This document shows, one piece after another, positions 16,299-26,000 of a stretch of DNA of 64,000 nucleotides. A program made the position numbers and the translations under genes. The stretch comes from Rhodovulum sp. MB263 (GTDB taxonomy: Bacteria; Pseudomonadota; Alphaproteobacteria; Rhodobacterales; Rhodobacteraceae), in assembly GCF_002073975.1 (NCBI RefSeq), contig NZ_CP020384.1, forward strand, positions 1,798,001-1,862,000, written 5' to 3'. Numbering within the stretch: position 1 is the stretch's first letter; each line of letters starts with the position of its first letter. Below the pieces are notes generated by a model, which ran no database searches, was not told the DNA's origin, and was given only the letters and a program-made list of their open reading frames with translations.

Positions 16299-17537
16299 TC
16301 AGGCTGCGTTTTCCAATCCGAACGCATCATGGAGGGCTTGCACGGCAAGTTCCATATATTTCCGGTCGATCAGAACGGAAATTTTGATCTCGGAAGTTGT
16401 AATGACGCGTATGTTGATCCCTTCGGCGGCGAGTGCCTCGAACATGGTCGAGGCGACGCCGGCATGGCTGCGCATGCCGATCCCCACGACCGAGACCTTG
16501 GACACATCGGTATCGGCCACGACCTGGCGGAAATTGACCTCGCCCGCTTCCATGGCCTTTTCCATCGCCTCGCGGGCGCGCGGAACCTGGTTGACCGGAC
16601 AGGAGAAGGTCATGTCGGTGCGACCCTCTTCCGAGATGTTCTGCACGATCATGTCGACATTGACCCCGGCCTTGGCCAGCGGCCCGAAGATGGCGGCGGC
16701 GATGCCGGGGCGGTCGGCCACCGAAATCAGCGTGACCTTGGCTTCGTCGCGCGAATAGGCGACGCCGGAGACGACGTTCTGTTCCACAATATCCTCCTCG
16801 TCGCAGACGAGCGTGCCCGAGGTCTCGTCAGTGTCTTCGAAACTCGACAGGACCCGCAATTTCACCTTGTAGCGCATCGCCAGCTCGACCGAACGGGTCT
16901 GCAGCACCTTGGCGCCGAGACTGGCAAGTTCCAGCATCTCCTCGAAGGCGATGCGGTCGAGCTTGCGCGCCTTGTCCTCGATCCGCGGGTCGGTGGTATA
17001 GACCCCGTCCACATCGGTATAGATGTCGCAGCGCTCGGCCCCGAAGGCGGCGGCGAAGGCGACGGCGGTGGTGTCCGAGCCGCCCCGGCCCAGCGTGGTG
17101 ATCCGGCCCTCGGGGCTGATGCCCTGGAAACCCGCGACCACGGCGACGCGCATGCCTTCGGCGAATTTCTGGTCGATATTGGCGCGCGGGATATCGACGA
17201 TTCGCGCCGCGGAATGCGCCGAGCTGGTTTTCAGCGGCACCTGCCAGCCCTGCCAGCTGCGCGCGGGCACGCCCATTTCCTGCAGCGTCAGCGCCATAAG
17301 CCCGGCGGTCACATTCTCGCCCGAGCTGACCACGGCGTCATATTCGCGTGCATCGAACAGCGGCGAGGTCTGTTCGACCCAGCCCACCAGCTCGTTCGTC
17401 TTGCCGGACATCGCCGAGACCACGACGATGACGTCATAGCCCCGCTCGACCTCGCGCCTGACCTTCTCGGCGGCATTCGAGATGCGCGCCAGATCGGCCA
17501 CCGAGGTGCCCCCGAATTTCATTACCAGAACCGGCAT
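16299..17537 (-). CDS. lysC: Aspartate kinase
   Basis: 412 residues. Catalyses the first step of the aspartate family pathway (Lys, Thr, Met). The N-terminal kinase domain opens with 'VMKFGGTSVADLARI'; 'GRGGSDTTAVAFAAAFGAERCDIYTDVDGVYTTDPR' marks the nucleotide/aspartate site. Two C-terminal ACT domains (about 270-410) are the usual feedback sites. First gene of the lysC-ptsP pair. Feedback specificity cannot be read from the sequence. Confidence 0.97.
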   Translation of the reverse strand: MPVLVMKFGGTSVADLARISNAAEKVRREVERGYDVIVVVSAMSGKTNELVGWVEQTSPLFDAREYDAVVSSGENVTAGLMALTLQEMGVPARSWQGWQVPLKTSSAHSAARIVDIPRANIDQKFAEGMRVAVVAGFQGISPEGRITTLGRGGSDTTAVAFAAAFGAERCDIYTDVDGVYTTDPRIEDKARKLDRIAFEEMLELASLGAKVLQTRSVELAMRYKVKLRVLSSFEDTDETSGTLVCDEEDIVEQNVVSGVAYSRDEAKVTLISVADRPGIAAAIFGPLAKAGVNVDMIVQNISEEGRTDMTFSCPVNQVPRAREAMEKAMEAGEVNFRQVVADTDVSKVSVVGIGMRSHAGVASTMFEALAAEGINIRVITTSEIKISVLIDRKYMELAVQALHDAFGLENAA

Positions 17538-17839
17538 CTTTGCCCGTCTCGTCCCCGCGCTTTCGTTTCGGGGATGCCTTATGGGATGGCGCGGCAGAGG
17601 GCAAGTTCAATAGGGAGGCGCTTGCCTCTCGGCGGCCCCGGTCGCGTCGGGATCGCTGTCGCCTTCGACGCGCGGTCCCATGGGGAAGCCGCCCGCTGCG
17701 AGGCTCAGGACCCGTCCGCGATGCGGGGATGTCGATCCGGGGCCGCGACCGTTCCGAAGCCTCGGCCATGAAGGCCAGGTTTCCCTCTGGTGTCGGCGAT
17801 CCGGGCCGCAGGGGCGGCGCGTCTTCAGGTCCTCTTGCG
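17538..17839. other. Gap between DUF1178 gene and lysC
   Basis: About 300 bases lying upstream of lysC. It must hold the lysC promoter unless transcription reads through from the DUF1178 gene. I recognise no gene, repeat or RNA element in it. Confidence 0.4.
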
Positions 17840-18313
17840 TCAGTTTCTCTTGCGACCGGGCAGGAAGGGCAGGGGCGCGACGGGGATGCCGTCCTCGATC
17901 AGCCGGATCGCCTCGTCGGGGCGGGCTTCGCCATGGATCGGACGGTCGGGGCGGAGCCCGGCATGAATGTCGCGTGCCTCCTGGGCGAATCGCAGGCCGA
18001 CATGTTCGGAGGTCTCCTCGATCCGTTTGCGCAGTGCCGTCAGCGCCTGTTCGGCCGGGCTCGCGGGGGCTGAAAGCGGGCGCTCGGCCGGGGGAGCGTT
18101 CTGTCCGGGGCCGTCCTCCGGCGCCGGCGCGCCGGAGCCTGCGGGCCGGTCGGTCGCGACGCTCGGGGCCATCAGCGCCTTCGAGACGTTGCGGCTGCCG
18201 CAATGGCTGCAGGCGACATGGCCACCCTTCAGGAGCGTGTCGAAGGCAGAGGCCGATTGGAACCAGCTGTCGAAGCGGTGCCCTTCGGCACAGGTAAGCG
18301 CATAGCGGATCAT
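17840..18313 (-). CDS. DUF1178 family protein
   Basis: 157 residues with the family's fixed pattern: N-terminus 'MIRYALTCAEGHRFDSWFQSA', one 'CSHCGS' pair that may form a zinc knuckle with the N-terminal Cys/His, a variable Pro/Ala-rich linker (about 60-95), and a conserved C-terminal part ending 'IPVAPLPFLPGRKRN'. Function unknown in all species I know of. It is the last core gene before the zone of mobile-element debris. Confidence 0.9.
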   Translation of the reverse strand: MIRYALTCAEGHRFDSWFQSASAFDTLLKGGHVACSHCGSRNVSKALMAPSVATDRPAGSGAPAPEDGPGQNAPPAERPLSAPASPAEQALTALRKRIEETSEHVGLRFAQEARDIHAGLRPDRPIHGEARPDEAIRLIEDGIPVAPLPFLPGRKRN

Positions 18314-18367
18314 TCGAAAATCCTGTGGCAGGACCGGGAGATACCTAAGCTCCGGAGTCGTTCCCCA

Positions 18368-18528
18368 TCATTGCCAGAAGATGAGCGCCGCTGCGAGGAG
18401 GATTGCCCAGAAAAGGTTTCCGGGCAGCGATCGTCTCGGGCTGGCAAATCGTATCTGCTGGCAACAGGGCGCCAATCCTTCCATCGGCCCGACATGATCG
18501 GGATGAGATCCCGGCATTTGTCCCGCCG
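18368..18528 (-). pseudogene. IS5-family transposase, 3' remnant
   Basis: Only the last ~55 codons remain, split over two frames: 'IMSGRWKDWRPVASRYD' followed by 'RCPETF', then 'LFWAILLAAALIFWQ' ending at a stop at 18368. This matches the C-terminal pattern of IS5 (IS427-group) transposases, whose end reads like GRLKDWRRVATRYDRCPK and a hydrophobic tail. Extra bases lie between 'RYD' and 'RCP'. No inverted repeats of the element are evident. Dead fragment. Confidence 0.6.
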
Positions 18529-18597
18529 CTTGTCGTCTCTCATGTCCTTCCGGTGCTCCATCCTCCCGGGAATGAAGGTCTATATCTTCCATGTCTT

Positions 18598-18999
18598 TCA
18601 GGATCTCCCGGTGGCGATACCTGTCATGCCCCGGTCTGCCAACCCGCCAATCGGCCCGTTGCAGACCGCTCGGAAGCGCTGCTGGACCCGCGTCATTCCG
18701 CGCCCGGTCTCGGGCCGCAGACGGATGCAGGATCCGTCGCTCGGCCAGAGCCGCCCCGTCTTCGGCTGCTTGTGCGGCACCTCAAACCGCCAGATCCGCT
18801 CAACGCGCTTCACGTTCACGGGCCTCCCGGCATCCAGCAGCATGGCCGCGATCCGGCGATCGCCGGATCGCCCATACCGGCTGGCGAACGCGATGATATC
18901 TGCAGTCAGTGCGTCGTCGTCAGCCCGGCCTGGCGCCACTTTGCCCTGAGTGGGCCGATGCCGGCCGGGCACCCGACAGGCTGAAATTCTGCCGGACAT
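18598..18999 (-). pseudogene. IS3-family transposase OrfB, N-terminal remnant
   Basis: About the first third of an IS3-family OrfB: 'LTADIIAFASRYGRSGDRRI', 'VKRVERIWRFEVPHKQPKTG' and 'LWPSDGSCIRLRPE' match the region before the catalytic DDE domain. After 'RLRPE' the frame degenerates and stops at 18598, so the DDE domain is absent. It directly follows the OrfA remnant on the same strand. Non-functional. Confidence 0.8.
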
Positions 19000-19029
19000 G
19001 CGCGACGCAGGCCAGGCGGCTGGCGGGGC

Positions 19030-19308
19030 TCAGACGTTTCCCGAGGCGGCCTCTCTCAGGATCAGTTTTCCGGACGTGAGATCGGAGACGGCGTTGCGAA
19101 GCCGCTCGTCCTTCTTCTCGAGCTCGTCCAGAGGCTTCGCCTGGCCGGTCTTCCACCCGCCGAACGCCTTGCGCCACAGGGAGCAGGTGACCCGCGTCAT
19201 CCCGATCGACCACAGGGCCTCCGCCACCGGGCGAGCCCGCGATAGCGGCACGTCGACCCGCCGAAGCTTCGCGACGATCTGCTCCGGCTTGTGCCTCTCT
19301 TGCCTCAT
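19030..19308 (-). pseudogene. IS3-family transposase OrfA remnant
   Basis: 92 codons resembling IS3-family OrfA: 'HKPEQIVAKLRRVD', 'LWRKAFGGWKTGQAKPLDEL', 'KKDERLRNAVSDL' and 'LILREAASGN' match the helix-turn-helix and leucine-zipper parts. The frame is intact but several conserved positions differ, and OrfB is truncated, so the element cannot move by itself. Whether this piece still makes a protein is unknown. Confidence 0.75.
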
Positions 19309-19458
19309 TCCTCCATCCGGCTCGCAAGCCCACTCCAGGGAGGACCAGGTCTCCGGGGGCAGACCATCATGCCCTGCCGCTTTTCCGGTTCCTGGGCGAA
19401 AGGGAATGGTTGAAAAACAGAATGTGACCTAAAGGTTAGGATCTCGTCCAACGTTTGC

Positions 19459-20085
19459 TCAGTCCCTTTTTACAGGGATCAGAACCTCGTTGCGGCGATG
19501 GGAGGGCAACGTCCAGGGCGGGTTATATCCTGCAACCTCGGCCGGCCCCGCCGGAGTCAGGTCCTTGCTCGCAATCCAGTTGCGCAGGCGGGTTTCTTCG
19601 GCAGAAGCTCTTTTGCTCATCGAACCAGAGTAGCGCACTACCGCAACCCTGCGCGGCGGGATCGTGGCCAGAGAGACACGCGGGTCGGTCGGCGCGGGCG
19701 CAGTGTCCAGCGTCAGCGAGTCGGGCAAGATAAAGACCATCTCGCGCGAAGCTTCCTGAGTCTGCAGGACCGGCACGGTCATGGCAATCTTGGCCCCATT
19801 GGCGGTGTCGGTATTCAGGACGGGTGCGGTCATGGCGATTTCACGCGCGCCGCTGTTGGCGCCCGAGATGTAATCGAATAGACGACCGAAGGCGGCGCGG
19901 GAGCCGTCGTTGACTGTTGTCCTGACGACCACGAGTTCGCCGTAATCGCGCAGTTCGAACGGTGGTTCGGCAAGGGCCAGGCTGTAGTCGGGTTCCGGCG
20001 CTGCCGCACTTCCGAGAATAGAGCAGGCGGTGACGCTCAGGAGGCCGGCAAAGGCGGTGATCGCTTTTGTGGCGCGGGACAACAT
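19459..20085 (-). CDS. SOUL-family heme-binding-like lipoprotein
   Basis: 208 residues. A lipoprotein signal with lipobox 'SVTAC' (Cys21) is followed by a SOUL/HBP domain: 'PPFELRDYGELVVVRT', 'GSRAAFGRLFDYI', 'IAMTAPVL', 'IAMTVPVL' and 'RRVAVVRYSGS'. SOUL proteins bind heme or tetrapyrroles in eukaryotes; bacterial members are uncharacterised. Predicted to be anchored in a membrane facing the periplasm. AAGGAG precedes the ATG at 20085. It lies 57 bases after the DUF2177 gene on the same strand, likely one operon. It survives between transposon remnants, so it may be cargo of the accessory zone. Confidence 0.85.
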   Translation of the reverse strand: MLSRATKAITAFAGLLSVTACSILGSAAAPEPDYSLALAEPPFELRDYGELVVVRTTVNDGSRAAFGRLFDYISGANSGAREIAMTAPVLNTDTANGAKIAMTVPVLQTQEASREMVFILPDSLTLDTAPAPTDPRVSLATIPPRRVAVVRYSGSMSKRASAEETRLRNWIASKDLTPAGPAEVAGYNPPWTLPSHRRNEVLIPVKRD

Positions 20086-20142
20086 ACTTAACTCCTTGCA
20101 TTTCAAGGGCCGCAACGGCTTGTCCGACGGTCTACCTGTTTC

Positions 20143-20535
20143 TCAGTCCTGCAAGCGCAACATGATCATCACGCCAGCCCAAGCGGAAAAGCCCGTAAGA
20201 ACCGCGCCCCAGATCGTGTCCGTGGCGACCATCGTCCAGGACCAGTCTTTCATGATCGACATCGAGGTGAATTCATAGGTGCCATAGGCCATCGCCCCGA
20301 GCACGGCCCCGTGCAGTGCCGCCCGCTTCGGCACTGCATCGCGCAATGCAGGTGCCGCGACGAGGAACACGAGCCCCGCCACGTAGGCCAGATAGAACAG
20401 GCCTGCCGGGGCCATCATCGGGCTGTCGCGCATCGCATCCCCGATATGGCGGGTAAAGAGCGGCTTCATCATGAGGGTCAACATGACGGCATCGATGAAA
20501 AGGAAAAGAACGGCGGTGATGGCGTAAAGTTTCAT
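20143..20535 (-). CDS. DUF2177 family membrane protein
   Basis: 130 residues with four predicted membrane helices (about 3-24, 42-62, 72-90, 105-126). The pattern 'FLFIDAVMLTLM', 'MMAPAGLFYLAYVAGL' and 'YGTYEFTSMSIMKDWSW' is diagnostic for DUF2177. Function unknown. GGAG lies six bases before the ATG. First gene of a probable two-gene operon with the SOUL lipoprotein; DUF2177 and SOUL-like genes co-occurring suggests a shared envelope role, but this is inference. Confidence 0.9.
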   Translation of the reverse strand: MKLYAITAVLFLFIDAVMLTLMMKPLFTRHIGDAMRDSPMMAPAGLFYLAYVAGLVFLVAAPALRDAVPKRAALHGAVLGAMAYGTYEFTSMSIMKDWSWTMVATDTIWGAVLTGFSAWAGVMIMLRLQD

Positions 20536-20697
20536 TCGAGCTCCAGGCGTGAGTTCGAGCCATTAGATAGCGCCAAAGATCCCGTTGCCTATGACTGCGA
20601 GCTGTTCCGCGTGAAATTGCGTTACCGGCCGGGCGGCCAATGTCCGCGGGGTTCGCTCGGTTGTGACCCGCGCTTCAGCTCGGTTGGGATCTGCCTG

Positions 20698-21030
20698 CTG
20701 CTCAATGCCGCCGCCCATGACCGGCTCGACGGCGTGGTCTTCGAGAACCTGCCCTGGCAGGACGTGCTGGCGCGCTATGACGGGCCGCAGGCGCTGTTCT
20801 ATCTCGATCCGCCCTATTGAGGCGGCGAGGACGATTACGGCGAGGGGCTCTTCGACCGCGACCAGTTCGCCGAGCTGGCCGAGCGCCTCGACCGGATCAA
20901 GGGCGCCTTCGTGCTGTCGATCAACGACCGACCCGAGATCCGCGCGCTGTTCGGGGCCTTCCGGATCGAGGAGGTGCGGCTGACTTACTCGGTCTCGAAG
21001 AGCGGCGCGACTGCGGCCCGGGAGTTGTGA
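20698..21030 (+). pseudogene. DNA adenine methylase (phage type), truncated and with nonsense codon
   Basis: One continuous frame encodes the central and C-terminal part of a Dam-like N6-adenine methylase. It has 'RLDGVVFENLPWQDVL', the catalytic 'LFYLDPPY', then an in-frame TGA (20818-20820) where the family has Trp (DPPYWG). It continues with 'GGEDDYGEGLFDRDQFAEL', 'IKGAFVLSINDRPEIR' and 'RIEEVRLTYS', ending at 21030. The N-terminal third is absent and the last residues are missing. A phage or mobile-element gene, now dead. Confidence 0.8.
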
Positions 21031-21076
21031 GCTTGCCCCCGGATCCCGGACTGGGGTGATGTTCACTATGCGGCCA

Positions 21077-21259
21077 TCAAGGCGGCCATGTCGATCCTTG
21101 CCTGTTCGGGCGTGCGGGACGCGGCACCGTGCCGACCGGCCAGCGCGCACGATAGGCGTCGATCTCATCGGGCGTCCATGGCGGGTGTCCGGCGGTCTTG
21201 CGCCTCTTCGGCGCGCGGACACCGACAGTCGGATCGAGATCGAGCAGCGCCGCAGCCAT
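21077..21259 (-). pseudogene. Phage-type tyrosine integrase fragment
   Basis: About 60 codons reading 'LDLDPTVGVRAPKRRKTAGH', then 'WTPDEIDAYRARWPVGT', which matches the linker between the core-binding and catalytic domains of phage integrases (NPTRxVK..., WTxxEIxxFxxxHPxG). Catalytic Arg/His/Tyr residues are not included. A scrap of an integrase next to the Dam remnant, suggesting an old prophage or island end. Confidence 0.6.
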
Positions 21260-21354
21260 GCCATGGGCTGCCAGAAACCGTGACCTGCGGCCCGGTGGTC
21301 CCTCGTTCCTAACGATAGTCCCTGGGGGTGATGGTGGTCGGTTTCGAGTTGGTC

Positions 21355-21711
21355 ACCGCCGGCGGTGGCCATGACACGCGCCGCTGCCATACCGCCATCC
21401 CCGCGCCTGAGGCCACGCCGATCATTCCGATCCGCAAAATCGGCCGCCTTTGGAAAGACGATGGCCCAGCGGCACGCGCCCACAACGAAACACGAAGCGC
21501 CACCCGACATTACGGCCGGGCGTTCTGGACGCGCAAGACCGGAGCCCACGCCCGCAGCCGGATCGAGACGAGAAGGCGCGGCCTGAAATCCTTCGGCACA
21601 CCCATCATGGCCAGAGATCCAGAGCGCCAGATCTCCGAAATCCAGATCAGCATCTCACTCATGAACCGCGTCAACGCTTTCGGCGCCGCCGAGATCCTTC
21701 GCGTGACATGA
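21355..21711 (+). pseudogene. IS5-family transposase, 3' remnant
   Basis: C-terminal part of a transposase: 'IIPIRKIGRLWKDDGPAARA', 'NETRSATRHYGRAFW', 'SRIETRRRGLKSFG', 'MARDPERQISEIQIS' and 'LMNRVNAFGAAEIL'. The same pattern, from a different copy, appears at 36053-36398. The frame is intact here but the N-terminal two thirds are missing. Same strand as the efflux operon that follows. Confidence 0.65.
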
Positions 21712-21921
21712 GGTCAGCCGGGTGAAGGGCAGTCATGTCTGAGGCGCGGCCTGCGCAACAACGCCCCACCGGTCCGTCAATTTCCAAAGGGCAGGCAAAC
21801 GCTTCCGTCCGGATTGGTCAGCCTTACGCGATGCGATCTTCACGATATCTCCACGAAATCTCGGCGGTTCGTCCACCGTCCGATGCGATTTGCCCGCAGT
21901 GTGACATCGACTGGACGATAC

Positions 21922-23079
21922 ATGACGCGCCGAAATCTACTGATCCTCTGCTTTCTCGGGCTGATGGCCGGGACGCTGACCCTGTTCCAGTTCGGAGACC
22001 GCACCGATGCGGCCCTTGAGGAAAATGCGGTGGGGGCCGCGGTCCGGTTGACCACCCGGACGATCCGGCCCGAGCCGATCGTCCTGGAGGCCGAGCATTC
22101 CGGCCGGGTCGCGGCGTTTCGGCGGGTCGAGATCCGGCCGCAGGTCGGCGGCCTGATCCTGGAACGGCTGGTGGAAGAAGGCGCCCGGGTCTCGGCCGGG
22201 CAGATCCTGTTCCGCATCGATCCGGCGCCGCTGAAGGCCGATCTCGTCATGGCAGAGGCCGCCCTCGCGCGCGCCGAAGCGGCCGAGGCCCATGCCCGCC
22301 GCGCGGCCGAGCGCTCGGATGCATTGCTTGCGAGGAAGGCCGTCAGCCGGGAAAGGAACGATACCGCCCATAACGATCTGCGGCTTGCTGTGGCAGGCGT
22401 CGCCGAGGCGCGCGCCCTGGTCGAGCGCAAGAGGCTGGATCTGGATTTCGCGACGCTGCGGGCGCCCATCGACGGCCATGTGACGGCGGATCTGGCCGAT
22501 GCCGGCGCGCTGGCATCGGCCGGGGCCGACAAGCCGCTGGCGGTGGTGCAGGATCTCGGGAAGGTCTTTGTCGACATGCGCCTGCCGGCCGGGGAACTGG
22601 ATGCCATCCTGAGGGCTGCAAGGGAGGGGCTGGGACCGGTCCGGATCCTGGCGGATCGCGAGGGCGCAGAGCCCGTGACGGGGGTGGTCAAATTCACGGA
22701 TCTGATCGTCGATCCGGGGACCGGCTATGTCACCATCCGCATCGGGGCCGCAAATCCCGACCTCGCCCTGCTGCCCGGGATGTTCGTGCGTGCACGCCTG
22801 CCGCGCGGAAGGCTGCCTGACGCGCTGCTGGTGCCCGAGGAGGCCGTTCTGCGTACCGGCGGCGGCAGGACGCAGCTTGTCGTCGTCTCGCCCGAGGGGG
22901 AGGCGATGCGCCGCGACGTGGGGCTTGGGGACCGGGTCGGCACCCGCTTCATCGTCACATCGGGACTGATGCCCGGCGAGGTCGTGGCGATCCGCGGGCA
23001 GGACCGCGTGCCCGAGGGCCGCGCGGTATCGGTCGACGCCAGCCCCGCCGAGGCTCCATCTTCACATCCCCAATTCTGA
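21922..23079 (+). CDS. RND efflux periplasmic adaptor (HlyD/AcrA family)
   Basis: 385 residues. An N-terminal membrane anchor (about 5-22; no lipobox) precedes a periplasmic adaptor: lipoyl half-motifs 'EIRPQVGGLILERLVEEGARV' region and 'LDFATLRAPIDGHV', with an alpha-helical hairpin rich in Ala/Glu/Arg between them (about 110-165), then beta-barrel and membrane-proximal domains. It bridges the RND pump to an outer-membrane channel. ATG at 21922 is chosen because the anchor follows directly; a longer frame from 21814 has no signal. First gene of a coupled operon, 12 bases before the pump gene. Confidence 0.92.
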   Translation: MTRRNLLILCFLGLMAGTLTLFQFGDRTDAALEENAVGAAVRLTTRTIRPEPIVLEAEHSGRVAAFRRVEIRPQVGGLILERLVEEGARVSAGQILFRIDPAPLKADLVMAEAALARAEAAEAHARRAAERSDALLARKAVSRERNDTAHNDLRLAVAGVAEARALVERKRLDLDFATLRAPIDGHVTADLADAGALASAGADKPLAVVQDLGKVFVDMRLPAGELDAILRAAREGLGPVRILADREGAEPVTGVVKFTDLIVDPGTGYVTIRIGAANPDLALLPGMFVRARLPRGRLPDALLVPEEAVLRTGGGRTQLVVVSPEGEAMRRDVGLGDRVGTRFIVTSGLMPGEVVAIRGQDRVPEGRAVSVDASPAEAPSSHPQF

Positions 23080-23091
23080 GAGACGGGCGCA

Positions 23092-26000
23092 ATGCCGCAA
23101 TTCTTCATCCTCCGCCCGGTCTTCGCCTGGGTCATCGCGATCTTCATCGCGCTGGCCGGGATCGTCGCGATCCCGCAACTGCCGGTCGCGCGGTTCCCCG
23201 ATATCGCGCCGCCCAGCGTCAGCATCTTCACCACCTATGCCGGGGCCGACGCCCAGACCGTCAGCAACAGCGTGGTCAGCCCGATCGAGAAGGAACTCTC
23301 CAGCGTCAAGAACGTGCTGTATTACGAATCGAGCGTGGATTCGACCGGCGGCGCGAGCATCTCGGTCACCTTCAAACCGGGCACGAACCCGGAGATGGCC
23401 CAGGTGGAGGTGCAGAACCGGCTGAAGAATGCCGAGGCGCTGCTGCCCGACCCCGTGCGCCGCGCCGGTCTCGGGGTCGAGGCGGCGGAGTCGGGCTTTC
23501 TGATGGTCGTCACGCTGAGGTCGCGGACTGGGGCCACCGACGAGCTGAGCCTGGGCGATTACCTGTCCCGCAACCTGGCCGAAGAGCTGAAACGTGTCCC
23601 CGGTGTCGGGCGCGTGCAGCAATTCGGCTCGGAACGCGCGATGCGGGTCTGGGTCGATCCGGCGAAGCTCTCGGCCCATGGCCTGAGCATGGCCGATGTG
23701 ACCGAGGCGATCGCGCGCGAAAACGCGCAGGCCACGCCCGGCCGGGTGGGCGATGAACCGACGGTGCCGGGCACCCGGGTTTCGACCCCGCTCACCATCC
23801 AGGGCCAGATGAGCACGCCCGAGGCCTTTGCCGGGATCACGCTGCGCGCCAATGCCGACGGCGCGCGCCTCGTTCTGGGCGATGTCGCGCGGCTGGAGCT
23901 GGGCGCGCAGACCATGGCCTTCAGCGTCAGCAGCAATGGCAAGGGGGCCGCCGCCGCCGCCATCCAGATGTCCCCCGGCGCCAATGCCGTCCGCACCTCG
24001 GCCGCGATCGAAAAGCGGCTGGCCGAGCTGCGCCTCGCCATGCCCGAGGATATCGAGGTTTCGATCTCCTACAACACCGCGCCATTCGTGAAGGTCTCGA
24101 TCACCAAGGTGATCCACACGCTGATCGAGGCAATGGTTCTGGTCTTCCTGGTGATCCTGCTGTTCCTGCAGAAGGTCCGCTATACGCTGATCCCGACCAT
24201 CGTCGCGCCTGTGGCGCTTCTGGGCACCTTTGCGGTGATGTGGCTGGCGGGCTATTCGATCAACGTGCTGACGATGTTCGGCATGGTTCTCGCCATCGGC
24301 ATCATCGTCGACGATGCCATCGTGGTGGTCGAGAATGTCGAACGCATCATGGCGCGGCAGGGCCTCTCGCCCCGGGCCGCGACACAACAGGCGATGCGCG
24401 AGATCTCGGGCGCGATCGTCGGCATCACGCTGGTCCTGTCGGCCGTCTTCATCCCTATGGGGCTGGCCGGGGGCTCGGTCGGCGCGATCTACCGCCAGTT
24501 CACGCTGTCGATGGCGGTGTCGATCCTGTTCTCGGCCTTTCTCGCGCTGACTCTGACGCCGGCGCTTTGCGCCACGCTGCTGCGCCCGGTGGAAGGGCAT
24601 GGCAACGGGCACGGCTTCTTCGGATGGTTCAACCGCCGCTTCGACGCGCTGACCCGGCGCTATACCGGCTGGGTCGGGTGGACCCTGCGGCGCGGCGGGC
24701 GGATGCTGGTGATCTATGCGGTGCTGATCGGAGTGATGTGGGCGGGCTTCACGAGACTTCCGACCTCGTTCGTTCCCGACGAGGATCAGGGCAGCTTCAT
24801 GGCCATGTTCGAGCTTCCCGCAGGCGCCACGGCCGAGCGCACCCGTGCCGTGATCGCTGCCTATGAGGCCCATACCGCGACCCGCCCCGACATCACCGAG
24901 AATACCGTGATCCTCGGCTTCGGCTTCTCGGGCTCGGGCCCGAATGCCGCGCAGGCCTTCACCAGCATGAAGGACTGGAGCCTGCGCAAGACCAGCGTGG
25001 ATGAGGAGATCGCCGCCGCCGAGGCTGCCATGGCCGATATCCCCGAAGGGATGGCCATGATCATGAAGCCCCCGGCGATCGAATCCCTGGGCACCACCTC
25101 GGGCTTTTCGTTGCGGCTCGAGGATCGCGCCAATGCGGGCCCGGCGGCGTTGAAAGCGGCAGAAGATCAGCTGATCGCCCTGGCCGAGGCCAGCCCTCTG
25201 CTGACCGGGGTGATGAGCGAGGGTCTGCCCGACGGCATGAGCATCGCGCTGAAGATCGACCGGGAGAAAGCCCAGGCATTCGGGTTGCGGTTCGACACGA
25301 TCAGCGAGACGATCTCGACAGCCATCGGGTCGACCTATGTGAACGACTTCCCCAATCAGGGGCGCATGCAGCAGGTGATCGTGCAGGCGGATGCCGCGGC
25401 CCGGATGCATGTCGAGGACGTGTTGCGGCTGGAGATGCGCAATCTCGACGGCGGCATGGTGCCGCTCTCCGAGGTGGTCACCCCGGTCTGGGAAAACACC
25501 CCGCTGCAACTGGATCGCTATAACGGCTATCCGGCGGCGCGGATCTCGGGCGAGGCGGCAAGCGGTGTGTCGAGCGGCGCGGCCATGGCCGAGATGGAGC
25601 GGCTGGCAAAGGCGCTGCCGCAGGGCTTTGCGGTGGAATGGACCGGGCAATCGCTGCAGGAACGGCAATCGGCCGATCAGGCCTCGATATTGCTCGCGGC
25701 CTCGATGCTGGTGGTGTTTCTGGTGCTGGCAGCCCTTTACGAAAGCTGGTCGGTACCGTTTGCGGTGATGCTGGTCGTGCCGCTGGGTCTTCTCGGGGCG
25801 GTGACCGCCGTGCTGCTGCGGGGCGCGGATAATGACGTGTTCTTCAAGGTGGGCCTTGTCACCATCATCGGATTGTCCGCCAAGAACGCGATCCTGATGG
25901 TCGAATATGCCCGCCATCTGCGCGAGCAGCAGGGCATGGGGCTGCATCGCGCGATCCTGCAGGCCGCGCGCCTGCGCCTGCGGCCGATCCTGATGACCTC

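Noticed and set aside
18368-18592. A possible small membrane protein ending 'LFWAILLAAALIFWQ'
   Set aside because: The hydrophobic end and the neighbouring 'GRWKDWRPVASRYD' match the C-terminus of IS5-family transposases, so it is a remnant.
23062-25947. A 961-codon open frame antisense to the RND pump gene
   Set aside because: It mirrors the pump gene; its composition (His/Arg/Gln-rich, no motifs) is what a GC-rich gene gives on the opposite strand.
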